Shown here piece after piece: positions 37,792 through 46,857 of a stretch of DNA of 50,952 nt. How positions within the stretch are numbered: the first letter of the stretch is position 1; every line of letters begins with the position of its first letter. The DNA comes from Sporosarcina sp. (GTDB lineage Bacteria; Bacillota; Bacilli; Bacillales_A; Planococcaceae). The notes under the pieces are model-generated. The model searched no databases and was not told the DNA's origin. It saw only the letters and a program-made list of their open reading frames with translations. Made by a program: the position numbers and the translations under genes. Location of the stretch: positions 1-50,952 of the forward strand of contig JARIDO010000007.1 of the NCBI GenBank assembly GCA_029263895.1, read 5' to 3'.

Positions 37792-37829
37792 AAAAAGTGT
37801 TGGAGGTATAAATCCCCAACACTTTTTTT
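37792..37829. terminator. Terminator of the YugN-like gene
   Basis: 12-bp stem aaaaagtgttgg / ccaacacttttt with a short inner pairing and T-rich tails on both strands, five bases from the stop of the minus-strand gene. Confidence 0.85.
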
Positions 37830-37834
37830 AAAAA

Positions 37835-38200
37835 TTACTTTGTTATACAATAAGGTAGTAATTCTTCATTTACGGCTTTTAGTGTAGCGATGCAATCATT
37901 TACAAGACTTTCAGGAAAAACTTCATCTTCACCATACTCGACACCGTGTGGATAATAATGCTTTCCAATAACGGGTTTTTTTAGAATAATGTCTGCATGT
38001 TTTGTACCTACATCACCATCAACCGTATAACCGAAAACGCGCAAGTAGTATGTACCTTCTTTAATAACGTACTTTTTGTCATAAGTTACACGTTCGTAAT
38101 CCCACTGTCCAGCAAGGACGAGGTCATGCTTGGCCATAACTTCACTGATGACAGCAAGATCAGCAACGATATTTTCAATATTTGTATCTTCAATATACAT
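37835..38200 (-). CDS. YugN-like family protein
   Basis: 121 residues, soluble, no signal peptide. Family-typical features are AGQWDYERVTYDKKY, GTYYLRVFGYTVDGDVG and KKPVIGKHYYPHGVEYGE. The function of YugN-like proteins is unknown. ATG with AAGGAGG seven to eight bases upstream. It stands alone, divergent from ylbC. The intergenic 38201-38427 has AT-rich promoter-like sequence but nothing distinctive. Confidence 0.78.
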   Translation of the reverse strand: MYIEDTNIENIVADLAVISEVMAKHDLVLAGQWDYERVTYDKKYVIKEGTYYLRVFGYTVDGDVGTKHADIILKKPVIGKHYYPHGVEYGEDEVFPESLVNDCIATLKAVNEELLPYCITK

Positions 38201-38427
38201 AGTTTATATCCTCCTTATAAATGAATACGGAATTTCCTATACCTATCAATAATAGAACATATCGTGAGCAGTTGCAATGACAACATTGTGTCAACAAAAC
38301 ATTCATTCGTTGAAATTTATTAGTTCACAATAAATACATGCTGAGAAATACTTCAGAAATGATAAGATATAGATAACTTGAATTTTGAATTATACATTTT
38401 CAAATATTTATGAAAGCAGGGCGTTTT

Positions 38428-39498
38428 ATGAAAGTACTATGGAAAATTGCACTTTTATTTATTATCGTCCTTATACTGTTTTTTATTATGGACGATCGCA
38501 TTCAAGAGAATGAGCCATTACAATCTCCCATTAAACACGGTACAGCGATACCACTACCACCTAAAGACGGTGAGATGCCTGCCAATCAAACATCTCGTCC
38601 TGAAATTGGCCTCTCTACTTTAATAGGTAAAGACGTTTCTGAGCTAAAGGAAGAATTGGGACCGCCGAACCGTGTTGAACCTTCCGGCTATAATTATGAA
38701 TGGTGGATATACAAAGGGACTGTAGAAATGATGGTAGGGGTAGAGAATGAAAAAGTGATACAACTTTTTTCAGCTGATCCAGCTGCTGACATGTTTCCTT
38801 TTAAGATTGGCGATAATGTAAAAGATATATATAGATTTACAATTGTTGAATCAGAAGTAAATGTTCAGTTAGGAGATAATAACTACACATTCTCCTTAAA
38901 TAGTGAAGATATGATGAATCGATTACTAATTCGATATGATGATTTGTATGCGCAATTATATATTGATAGTGAAGATGAACAGCTAGATGCTATTCGTTTT
39001 ATTGATTCGAAAACGTTAGTTTCTCATCAACCTTATGATATGGCATATATGGGAGAACTGGTAACTGTGAATCGTCCTTCATCATCGATGCAGATGGAAG
39101 TAGATCGGGCGATGGAAAGACAGTTGCTAGAGCTGACGAATCAATATAGAGAGAATCACAATGAAGCTAAACTTAAAAATGATTATAGGTTATCTTCAAT
39201 TGCACAAAAACACAGTCAAGATATGGCGCTTGAAAATTACTTTTCCAACGAATCACCTGCTAAAGGAAGTCTTGCGGATCGATTGCAGGAAGGGCAAGTG
39301 GAGCAGAAAAAAGCCGGTGAGAATATTGCATTTGATTATGTCGACGCGATTGAAGCAGTTCACGGTTGGTTAAATTCACCTTCCCACAGAAAGGTATTAT
39401 TAGATAAAGAATTTACACATATCGGAACAGGTGTATACGGGAAATATTTCACACAAGATTTAATTCGCAAAACTCCTACTGTAAACGCCAATGACTAA
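38428..39498 (+). CDS. ylbC: YlbC, membrane-anchored protein with CAP domain
   Basis: 356 residues from the ATG at 38428 (another ATG at 38410 lacks any ribosome site; both sites are weak). A single N-terminal membrane helix (about 2-21) anchors the protein outside the cell. A central region (about 55-210) with IGLSTLIGKDVSELKEELG and EWWIYKG blocks corresponds to the CAP-associated domain. The C-terminal CAP/SCP domain (about 230-345) has QLLELTNQYRENHNEAKL, IAQKHSQDMALENYFSN, KAGENIA and HGWLNSPSHRKVLLD. CAP proteins have varied extracellular roles, and none is proven for YlbC. It ends two bases from the convergent aspartokinase-like gene. Confidence 0.9.
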   Translation: MKVLWKIALLFIIVLILFFIMDDRIQENEPLQSPIKHGTAIPLPPKDGEMPANQTSRPEIGLSTLIGKDVSELKEELGPPNRVEPSGYNYEWWIYKGTVEMMVGVENEKVIQLFSADPAADMFPFKIGDNVKDIYRFTIVESEVNVQLGDNNYTFSLNSEDMMNRLLIRYDDLYAQLYIDSEDEQLDAIRFIDSKTLVSHQPYDMAYMGELVTVNRPSSSMQMEVDRAMERQLLELTNQYRENHNEAKLKNDYRLSSIAQKHSQDMALENYFSNESPAKGSLADRLQEGQVEQKKAGENIAFDYVDAIEAVHGWLNSPSHRKVLLDKEFTHIGTGVYGKYFTQDLIRKTPTVNAND

Positions 39499-39500
39499 TA

Positions 39501-40235
39501 TTATGATGGGTAAATCCAAGTACCTTGGACTGTTTCAGAGATTCCTCTAATATACAGAGAAATCTCTTCTTTTTTTGCATGTATTGCAGCACGTTTTTGA
39601 ATAATGGGACGTTTAGTATCCAATAGGGGAAGGAATTCATCGAAAGATAAGTAGTCTAACTTTCTACAATGTTTGTCTATCGTAGGATCAGCGGACATGA
39701 CACCTGCCACATCTTTATAGAATTCAACATGAGATGCGTGTAATGCAGAACACAGTGCGATGGCAGTTAGGTCACTGCCTCCTCTTCCTAATGTTTGTAT
39801 TTGTCCTGTATGATTCATGCCTTGAAATCCAGGTATAACAATGACATTCGTATGCTTGAATGAGTTTAAAATTTGACGAGTGTCTATTTCTTTTATAACT
39901 CCGTTTCCAAATTCTCCGGTTGTTTTGATACCTGTTTGTTCACTATGCAAAACGGTGTTTTTAATGTTTACTTCGGTAAGTTCAGCAGATAATACGGCAG
40001 CAGCAATTAGCTCACCGCATGCAGCAGCAAGATCACTTGCAAGAGTAGGTTTTGAAAAAGCTTCTGTTAGATTAAGTAATGAATCCGTAGAATACGGGTC
40101 GCCATTTCGTCCGATTGCTGAGACGACGATGACGATTTGTTCATGCTCTTTAAGTGCATTTTGTATGTGTTCAATGCACTTCATTCTCATCTCATGATTT
40201 TTCATGGCAATCCCGCCGAATTTCTGGATGATCAA
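39501..40235 (-). CDS. Short aspartokinase-like protein lacking ACT domains
   Basis: 244 residues, an amino-acid-kinase domain close to the catalytic half of DapG-type aspartokinase (IVIVVSAIGRNGDPYSTDSL; TLGRGGSDLTAIAL near 148-161; EFYKDVAGVMSADP). Aspartokinases phosphorylate L-aspartate, opening the lysine/DAP pathway. Two oddities: the protein stops after the kinase domain, without the regulatory ACT pair, so lysine/DAP feedback would be lost. The N-terminal motif normally KFGGTSV reads KFGGIAM (5-11), altering residues usually near the substrate phosphates. The start is probably TTG 40235 (GGGA upstream). The frame is open to 40388 but that would run over the divergent murE-like start. 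It could be a feedback-free or a non-catalytic paralogue. Confidence 0.78.
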   Translation of the reverse strand: MIIQKFGGIAMKNHEMRMKCIEHIQNALKEHEQIVIVVSAIGRNGDPYSTDSLLNLTEAFSKPTLASDLAAACGELIAAAVLSAELTEVNIKNTVLHSEQTGIKTTGEFGNGVIKEIDTRQILNSFKHTNVIVIPGFQGMNHTGQIQTLGRGGSDLTAIALCSALHASHVEFYKDVAGVMSADPTIDKHCRKLDYLSFDEFLPLLDTKRPIIQKRAAIHAKKEEISLYIRGISETVQGTWIYPS

Positions 40236-40276
40236 TATGTTCCCAACTTTCTTCGTGTCGTTCGTTGCGATGTCTT

Positions 40277-40292
40277 CATACGATAAAGTATG
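40277..40292. promoter_or_regulatory. Symmetrical divergent -10-like element between the kinase and murE-like genes
   Basis: CATAC-gataaa-GTATG is a perfect dyad in the 110-bp divergent intergenic region. Read on plus it gives CATAcgaTA and on minus CATActtTA; both fit the CATAnnnTA form of mother-cell sigma (SigE/SigK) -10 elements. On the minus strand aACg lies 17 bp upstream, resembling a SigK -35. No good -35 is seen on the plus strand. It could equally be an operator. Confidence 0.35.
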
Positions 40293-40345
40293 TTCGCTCT
40301 CAATATATTCGTTTGAGCAAAAGAATGTGCGGGAAGGGGAGAAGT

Positions 40346-41788
40346 GTGCTGCAATTAAAGGAACTATTAAAAGACTGGCCTTGCACAATAAGTGGGGGAG
40401 ACTTTACAACTCCTATATTTGGTATTACAGAAAATGCCTCCAATGTAAAAGATGGCTTCATCTTTGTCGCGAGAAAAGGAAAGCGAGAGGATGGAACCTT
40501 CCATGTGGAAGAAGCTGTTCGTAGAGGGGCATCGGCACTAGTTGTAGACCGTTCAGATAGCTTAGTATATCCAGTAGATATACCACTCGTAGTTGTAGCG
40601 GATTGTAAGAAGTTTATATCACACGCGAGTGCACAACTTGCGGGTCATCCTTCCAGTAGGATGACCATTATTGCAATCACAGGCACGAACGGGAAAACGA
40701 CAGTATCTCATTTCATTGGACAGTTGCTCAAAGCATTCCATATACGAGCTGCGGTCATTGGTACGACAGGTGTCTACATCGATGGGATCGAAGTTAAATA
40801 CGAAATGCCATCGATGACGACTCCATTAGCTGAGTACTTACATCCTTTATTACGTAGATGTGAGGAAGATGGTGTTTCCCATATCGTTCTTGAGGCCTCA
40901 TCAATCGGACTTGAAATGAATAGGCTGGATCATTGTGAAATTGATTTAGGTGTTCTTTTAAATATCGGGACTGATCATTATGAAGAGCATGGAAGTAAAC
41001 AACAATACATTAATGCTAAAAAAAAATTGATAACTCTTTCAAATAAAATGGTTGTCAACAAAGATGACAGTGAATGCTTTCATATGGTTGCTAATAGCCA
41101 TACTCCTGTCTGTTATTTTGGTTCGAACTGTTGCAAAGAATTATGTTCCTTAGATGAGGATATCACTCTAGCCTTACCGGGTAATCATAATAAGATGAAT
41201 GCCTTAGCTGCAATTTCAGTAATGAAAGAATTAGGTTTTCCTATTGATAAGATGCGTCAACATATCCATTTATTAAAACTACCAGAAGGCAGACTTCAAC
41301 GATTAGACAAAGAAGGGGTAGTTGTCTTCGTTGACTATGCGCATACACCTGATGCACTTCGCGCGGTATTGGAAACACTTACTGCGCGTTGCTATGGAAA
41401 TTTAATTACCGTTTTTGGATGTGGGGGAGATCGTGACAAAGGGAAGCGAAAGGAGATGGGTGAGTTAGCTGTGCAATTTTCCTCAAGCGTGATATTGACT
41501 ACTGATAACCCGCGAACAGAATTACCGAGTCAGATTATTAATGATATTATGGAAGGGTTTGGAGGGGATTGTTCAACAGTAGAATCCATTATGGACAGGA
41601 AAACAGCTATTCGAAAGGCAGTCTTTTCTGCTGCACCAGGAGACATTGTTCTCGTTGCAGGAAAAGGACATGAAAAAACACAACATACGGCAGATGGGAT
41701 ATTCCCTTTTTCCGACTTACATGAAGTTAGGCAAGCTTTAGAGGAAAAGTTGGTTAAGGCTATTATTGAAAACGAGCAGCTTAATTGA
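40346..41788 (+). CDS. MurE-like UDP-N-acetylmuramoyl-tripeptide synthetase paralogue
   Basis: 480 residues, three-domain Mur ligase. The ATP loop GTNGKTT is at 113-119, the central block has TTPLAEYLHP, EASSIGLEM and GTDHYEEHG, the carbamylated-lysine region is YINAKKKL, and the C-terminal domain begins near 320 with KLPEGRLQRLDKEGVVVFVDYAHTPDA kept in family form. The residue-3-specificity motif is DNPR at 387-390, the form associated with meso-diaminopimelate addition. The usual EVSSHAL and RDH residues are altered, so this is a diverged paralogue. The start is GTG 40346 with AAGGGGAG just upstream. The ordinary murE is expected in the dcw cluster, not here. Divergent from the kinase gene. 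Confidence 0.8.
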   Translation: MLQLKELLKDWPCTISGGDFTTPIFGITENASNVKDGFIFVARKGKREDGTFHVEEAVRRGASALVVDRSDSLVYPVDIPLVVVADCKKFISHASAQLAGHPSSRMTIIAITGTNGKTTVSHFIGQLLKAFHIRAAVIGTTGVYIDGIEVKYEMPSMTTPLAEYLHPLLRRCEEDGVSHIVLEASSIGLEMNRLDHCEIDLGVLLNIGTDHYEEHGSKQQYINAKKKLITLSNKMVVNKDDSECFHMVANSHTPVCYFGSNCCKELCSLDEDITLALPGNHNKMNALAAISVMKELGFPIDKMRQHIHLLKLPEGRLQRLDKEGVVVFVDYAHTPDALRAVLETLTARCYGNLITVFGCGGDRDKGKRKEMGELAVQFSSSVILTTDNPRTELPSQIINDIMEGFGGDCSTVESIMDRKTAIRKAVFSAAPGDIVLVAGKGHEKTQHTADGIFPFSDLHEVRQALEEKLVKAIIENEQLN

Positions 41789-41886
41789 CTTTAAACGAAG
41801 TTGAATTGATCCGTCTCAAACAACCTTATACTTATTCTTGACAGCAATAAATCATCTTGAATAGGTGCAAGAAGAATGTGATGTCT

Positions 41887-41894
41887 GCTATAAT
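41887..41894 (+). promoter_or_regulatory. Extended -10 promoter of ylbF
   Basis: TGcTATAAT (TG at 41886-41887, TATAAT at 41889-41894), 24 bp before the ylbF ATG, without a clear -35. Confidence 0.6.
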
Positions 41895-41918
41895 AGGGTG
41901 GATAGGAGTGATCAATCC

Positions 41919-42362
41919 ATGATAATGACTGACGAATGGAACGCTATCATTGATAATGCGGAATCTCTTACTGCGATGCTATTATCTTCAGATGCAGTTG
42001 CTAATTACCGTAAAGCATTTGATGCCGTCTATTCAGATGAGAAATTGGCAAGTTCTATCCATGCGTTTACAGCCATGAAGGAACGCCATGAAGAAGTTCA
42101 ACGTTTCGGGAAATACCATCCCGATTACAATATAGTGATGAAAAGTATCCGTGTACAAAAGCGTGAATTAGATCTCAATGAGAAAGTGGCAACGTTACGG
42201 ATTGCTGAAAATGATGTCCAGTATATTCTGGATGAAATCGGGTCTATTGTTGCTCAATCAGTATCAGAGTCGGTTAAAGTACCAACGGATAGTTTGTTTT
42301 CGACAGGGTCATCTTGTGGAAGTGGTTGTGGTACGGGTGGAAGTTGTTCATGTTCTGCTTAA
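41919..42362 (+). CDS. ylbF: YlbF/RicF, RNA-maturation and development regulator subunit
   Basis: 147 residues, mainly helical (DUF964/YlbF family). In B. subtilis YlbF forms the Y-complex with YmcA and YaaT, which binds iron-sulfur clusters and promotes RNase Y-dependent maturation, affecting sporulation, competence and biofilm. A cysteine-rich tail with four cysteines among Gly/Ser (last ~16 residues) agrees with the cluster-binding C-terminus of YlbF. The start is the ATG at 41919 (AGGAG ten bases upstream); the frame extends upstream over the promoter without a start signal. Confidence 0.92.
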   Translation: MIMTDEWNAIIDNAESLTAMLLSSDAVANYRKAFDAVYSDEKLASSIHAFTAMKERHEEVQRFGKYHPDYNIVMKSIRVQKRELDLNEKVATLRIAENDVQYILDEIGSIVAQSVSESVKVPTDSLFSTGSSCGSGCGTGGSCSCSA

Positions 42363-42375
42363 CAAAAAATGGTTG

Positions 42376-42428
42376 AAAAAAGGTTGTATGATGGACGGAA
42401 TAATCCGGCTACTCATACAACCTTTTTT
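42376..42428. terminator. Bidirectional terminator after ylbF
   Basis: Perfect 16-bp stem aaaaaaggttgtatga / tcatacaacctttttt with a 21-base loop, between ylbF and the convergent GDPD-like gene. Confidence 0.85.
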
Positions 42429-42477
42429 ATTCTTTATTCGACAAATGACCGTTAACGAATCTATTTTTATGAACAAT

Positions 42478-43389
42478 TTACTCTGCACTATACTGCTGAA
42501 CAACTTTCATCGCCTCAATTGGATTATCTACGATAAATCCAGCAGCACCTATAGCCATTAGTTTTATAAGTGACTTTTCACTATTAACGTGTTTAAAATA
42601 AACAGGAATATTTCTTTGGTTTAAAAAGTGTATAAAGCTTTTAGAAGCTAAAGGAAAAACACCAATTTTTTCTGGCACGATGAATACATCGGCACTCGGA
42701 TTTAATAAATGACCAAAAGTACTTTTAAATGTGGCATATGTCTTTTTTACTTCATCATTACCGGCACCAGAAGCTAGCTTGTTTTGAGCATATAAATTAA
42801 AACGGTCAATCTGATCATCGTAGGAGCTCGTAACGACTACACGTTCTTCAGCAGCGAGTTCCTCTAGTAGTCTCCAAAGTTTCGACGGCATTAAGCTACC
42901 TTCGTACGTATCTGGTGAATCCATTAGATTAAGAACAAAGAATAGTTGTGGAAACTTTTCAAGTACCTCTCGGAGTGTTAGCACTCGCTCTCCTTGTCCG
43001 CGGTATTTAAATTCTCCTAATTCATCTACATAGGAATAACCAGCATCAGCTTTTTTTAATTCGTTAAAAGTGAAATCTGCAACTTTTCCCGTTAAATCTG
43101 TTGTTCGATTAACATATTCGTCTGAAAAGACAACAATTTCTTCATCTTTTGTTAGTCTAATATCAATAAAGAACCCGTGAACGCCGAGTTCTGCTGACTT
43201 TGTAAAAGCGGCGTCCGTGTGTTCCGGTGCAATTGTCAATCCACCACGGTGTGCAAGAACAACTGGATGCGTAAATGCTAACGCCTTTTTTCTTTCGCGT
43301 TGTATCGGTTTAACCATTACTTTTGTAGCTGCCCATGCTGTTACACCGGCTGCGCCGAATGAAAATATCATCTTTGTCTTTTTGCCCAT
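42478..43389 (-). CDS. Glycerophosphodiester phosphodiesterase-family protein with degenerate active site
   Basis: 303 residues. An N-terminal hydrophobic segment (about 7-26) probably anchors the protein, with the TIM-barrel domain outside or at the membrane. HRGG (47-50) and LTKDEEIVVF are typical of GDPDs. However the usual E-x-D metal pair is F-I-D (74-76), PENT is PEHT, and the catalytic HD after the second strand is SD (89-90). Loss of the acid/base histidine and a metal ligand suggests a non-hydrolytic binding role or a changed chemistry. The ATG has AGGAGG upstream. Between ylbF and ylbG, an insertion relative to B. subtilis. Confidence 0.83.
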   Translation of the reverse strand: MGKKTKMIFSFGAAGVTAWAATKVMVKPIQRERKKALAFTHPVVLAHRGGLTIAPEHTDAAFTKSAELGVHGFFIDIRLTKDEEIVVFSDEYVNRTTDLTGKVADFTFNELKKADAGYSYVDELGEFKYRGQGERVLTLREVLEKFPQLFFVLNLMDSPDTYEGSLMPSKLWRLLEELAAEERVVVTSSYDDQIDRFNLYAQNKLASGAGNDEVKKTYATFKSTFGHLLNPSADVFIVPEKIGVFPLASKSFIHFLNQRNIPVYFKHVNSEKSLIKLMAIGAAGFIVDNPIEAMKVVQQYSAE

Positions 43390-43597
43390 TTTATAACCTC
43401 CTAAGAAAAGTTTTATAGTCGTTGGAGCTTCGGAATTTGAAGTTGTTGACTTGTATACTGACTTTTATATAGAAATAACTTTAGATTTTTTATGCTTTTT
43501 ATTATTATAGTGCAAAGGTTTGACAATGTCAGCAATGTTCGGTTGCAGCCTATTTCTCTACTATGGTATTGTAGGAGTAGGAAAAGAGGGGAAATGC

Positions 43598-43870
43598 ATG
43601 ATTGAACGACAAGGAGTAATCGTTTACCTCCACCATTTAAAACAAGCTAAATCTTTCCGTAAATACGGTCATGTTCACTATATCTCACGTAAAATGAAAT
43701 ATGTCGTACTTTATTGCGACCAAGAAGATGTTGAATCAGTAGTCAATAAAATTGAACGACTCCCATCTGTCAAAAAAGTTTTAACTTCTTATAGACCATT
43801 TGTGAAGACCGAGTATGAGAATGCTAAGCCAGATAAGGCAAAGGAATACGATTATAAAACGGGATTGTAA
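43598..43870 (+). CDS. ylbG: YlbG (UPF0298)
   Basis: 90 residues, the B. subtilis length. Family blocks are [37 protein letters not shown] and [13 protein letters not shown]. Cytoplasmic, function unknown. The ATG at 43598 has AGAGGGG eight bases before; the frame is open further upstream but without a start signal. A candidate promoter TTGCAG (43543), 18-bp spacer, TATTGT (43567) lies just upstream. It ends two bases from the convergent gene. Confidence 0.92.
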   Translation: MIERQGVIVYLHHLKQAKSFRKYGHVHYISRKMKYVVLYCDQEDVESVVNKIERLPSVKKVLTSYRPFVKTEYENAKPDKAKEYDYKTGL

Positions 43871-43872
43871 GA

Positions 43873-44268
43873 TTACCGTATTGGTGGCAATAGGTTATTT
43901 AACCTAAGAATTCCCGTTACATAATGATAGAATAATTGTTTGTCGGAAAATTCGTCTGAATGTTTTAATTCGATTTGTACAGGCGTTTTTCCTGCTTGCT
44001 TTGCTGCATCGTTAAATAAAGTCTGACGCTTTGAAATCGTGTTATCATTTTGAGGAATTCCTTCTCTACAAATATAAATTGGCATGAAGTGACTGTTACC
44101 TGCTGGTTCAAATGCAGCCGCAATCGAGATTGAACGCCCATTTTGATTGTCTGATTGTAATAAGAATGTTTTGTGAAGACGATGTTGATTCGTTCTAATT
44201 AATTCACATAGTTCAAAAACATCTCCATATCCTTCACCGAGTTCTATAAAGCTTTGATTCAAAATCAT
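43873..44268 (-). CDS. Conserved hypothetical protein next to ylbG
   Basis: 131 residues, soluble, no cysteine cluster or signal peptide; I cannot name its family with confidence. The N-terminal part (ILNQSFIELGEGYGDVFELCELIR) and the stretch SISIAAAFEPAGNSHFMPIYICREGIP look like a compact alpha/beta domain. The ATG at 44268 lacks a strong ribosome site. Convergent with ylbG with two bases between stops and no terminator, and divergent from the stalk-domain gene. Confidence 0.7.
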   Translation of the reverse strand: MILNQSFIELGEGYGDVFELCELIRTNQHRLHKTFLLQSDNQNGRSISIAAAFEPAGNSHFMPIYICREGIPQNDNTISKRQTLFNDAAKQAGKTPVQIELKHSDEFSDKQLFYHYVTGILRLNNLLPPIR

Positions 44269-44333
44269 ACATAATACACTGCCTTTCCTGAAAACAATTT
44301 AATATTATCATACCATGTGATGAGGTGTAGAAC

Positions 44334-45769
44334 TTGAAATTTATTGCTAGAACGATTATATTACTGTTGCTTATTAACGGATTTCTTCTTTATGTACATT
44401 ATAACGACGCTGGAAATGTTAAAGCGCAGGAGGAAGTAAAGACGTATTATACACAAGAAATTGAAGTGACAAATAGAATAGATGCACTTTATATTCGACA
44501 TCATTTCCGAGGTCTATCTGACAAACAACTTGATATAAATTGGTCAACAGATAGCACGGAACGGGGTTGCGTGTCCCGAGATGCAGATTCGTGTGAACGT
44601 TTTAATGAAGGTGCAACTGCATTTGTAGCCAATGAAAATCAACAGCAAACCATTACATATAAAATACCCAAGACAACTGACATGCAAAATGAAATGCTAT
44701 TTAATAACATTTTTGCAACACTTCAGGGGTCTATTGCCCAGTCGACAATTCTCCATATTACGGACGAAGTAGGCATTGGTGGAATGTGGGTTAACGGTTT
44801 AAGGAAAGTTGGTACAGAAAGTAGGGAACTCATTACCTATTCACTGTATCGAGGTGCTGGCGGGGTTGAAGATTTATACTGGCAAAAGAATGATTTAGCA
44901 TTGTTGTATAACGGTGAAAGGATTGCTGTCTATGGAGAGCAAGGTGATCTTGAAAAGTTTAAAGAAACAGATGCACAGCTACAAAATGTTTCAAGTACCC
45001 ATTCAACAGTAGTCTTTAGTGACACCTCGACCCCGATGACATCTAGCCGTTTTATCATTGCGAATGAAAACGAAATAAAAGGTGCAATGGACCGTTTAGT
45101 GACAAACAGTATTTCAATGAAGTACTCATTTACTGAAACTGATCATTTACTAAAAGAGGTTGTCTCTTCAATTTTAAGTGGACAAATGATGGGGACAAGT
45201 ATTGCCCAAGCAATTTATACGGAGTGGAATGACACTTTAAATGAAGAGGAGCATACTGACTTTATTAGCTTACTTAGAAAAATGAGCGGCAAGACTTTGG
45301 ATGCTGAAGATTTGGATGGAATCGTCAGTCAAGTGACTGGACATGATACTTCCTTTTTCACTCGAAATATTACCGAACAGCGTTCAACGTATCCATTCTT
45401 GCTTGAAGATGAGCGAAGTGTAACGTTAAACGGTGAAGAACAAACGGATACACATGTAATATTAAAGGATGGAAAAGCATTCTATTCCACAACTGAAATA
45501 TTAACACCTTTAGGATTTACGGTAACGACTAATGAACAATCGATTTATATAGAATCAGCAGATAGAAAGTATAGATTCCCAAAAAGAGAATTATTTTATG
45601 TATTAAATGATCGAAGATATAAAGTTAATACAACTCCTTTTGAAGAAATTGATGGAACATTCTATTTTGAAGAAAACGCATTTAAACGACTGTTTTTATT
45701 AAGCATTGACAAGACGGATGAAAACATTGCGATAATACCGATCTCGTCATTAATAAAGGAGTATGGCAA

Positions 45770-45773
<4 letters not shown>
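44334..45773 (+). CDS. Membrane-anchored protein with C-terminal stalk-like domain
   Basis: 479 residues. The N-terminal hydrophobic helix (about 5-21) is a signal anchor with no lipobox. The body has no motif I recognise. The last ~120 residues (VILKDGKAFYSTTEILTPLG, then YIESADRKYRFP, PFEEIDGTFYFEENAFKRLF) have the strand-turn pattern of the copper-amine-oxidase-N-terminal/stalk domain common on Gram-positive surface proteins. The start is TTG 44334 after GAGGTG. Its end overlaps the rsmD start by 4 bp (ATGA), so it is cotranscribed with rsmD-coaD. Not present at this place in B. subtilis. Confidence 0.8.
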
Positions 45774-46808
<1,035 letters not shown>

Positions 46809-46820
46809 TACAACGTATTG

Positions 46821-46853
46821 AAAAGCTATGATGAAATTTTATCATAGCTTTTT
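46821..46853. terminator. Bidirectional terminator between coaD and ylbJ
   Basis: Perfect 12-bp stem (46821-46832 with 46841-46852) with A/T-rich flanks, between convergent genes. Confidence 0.88.
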
Positions 46854-46857
46854 ATAT

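Noticed and set aside
40236..40388. Longer N-terminus of the aspartokinase-like protein
   Set aside because: It would overlap the divergent murE-like start and the dyad, and the added residues resemble no kinase sequence.
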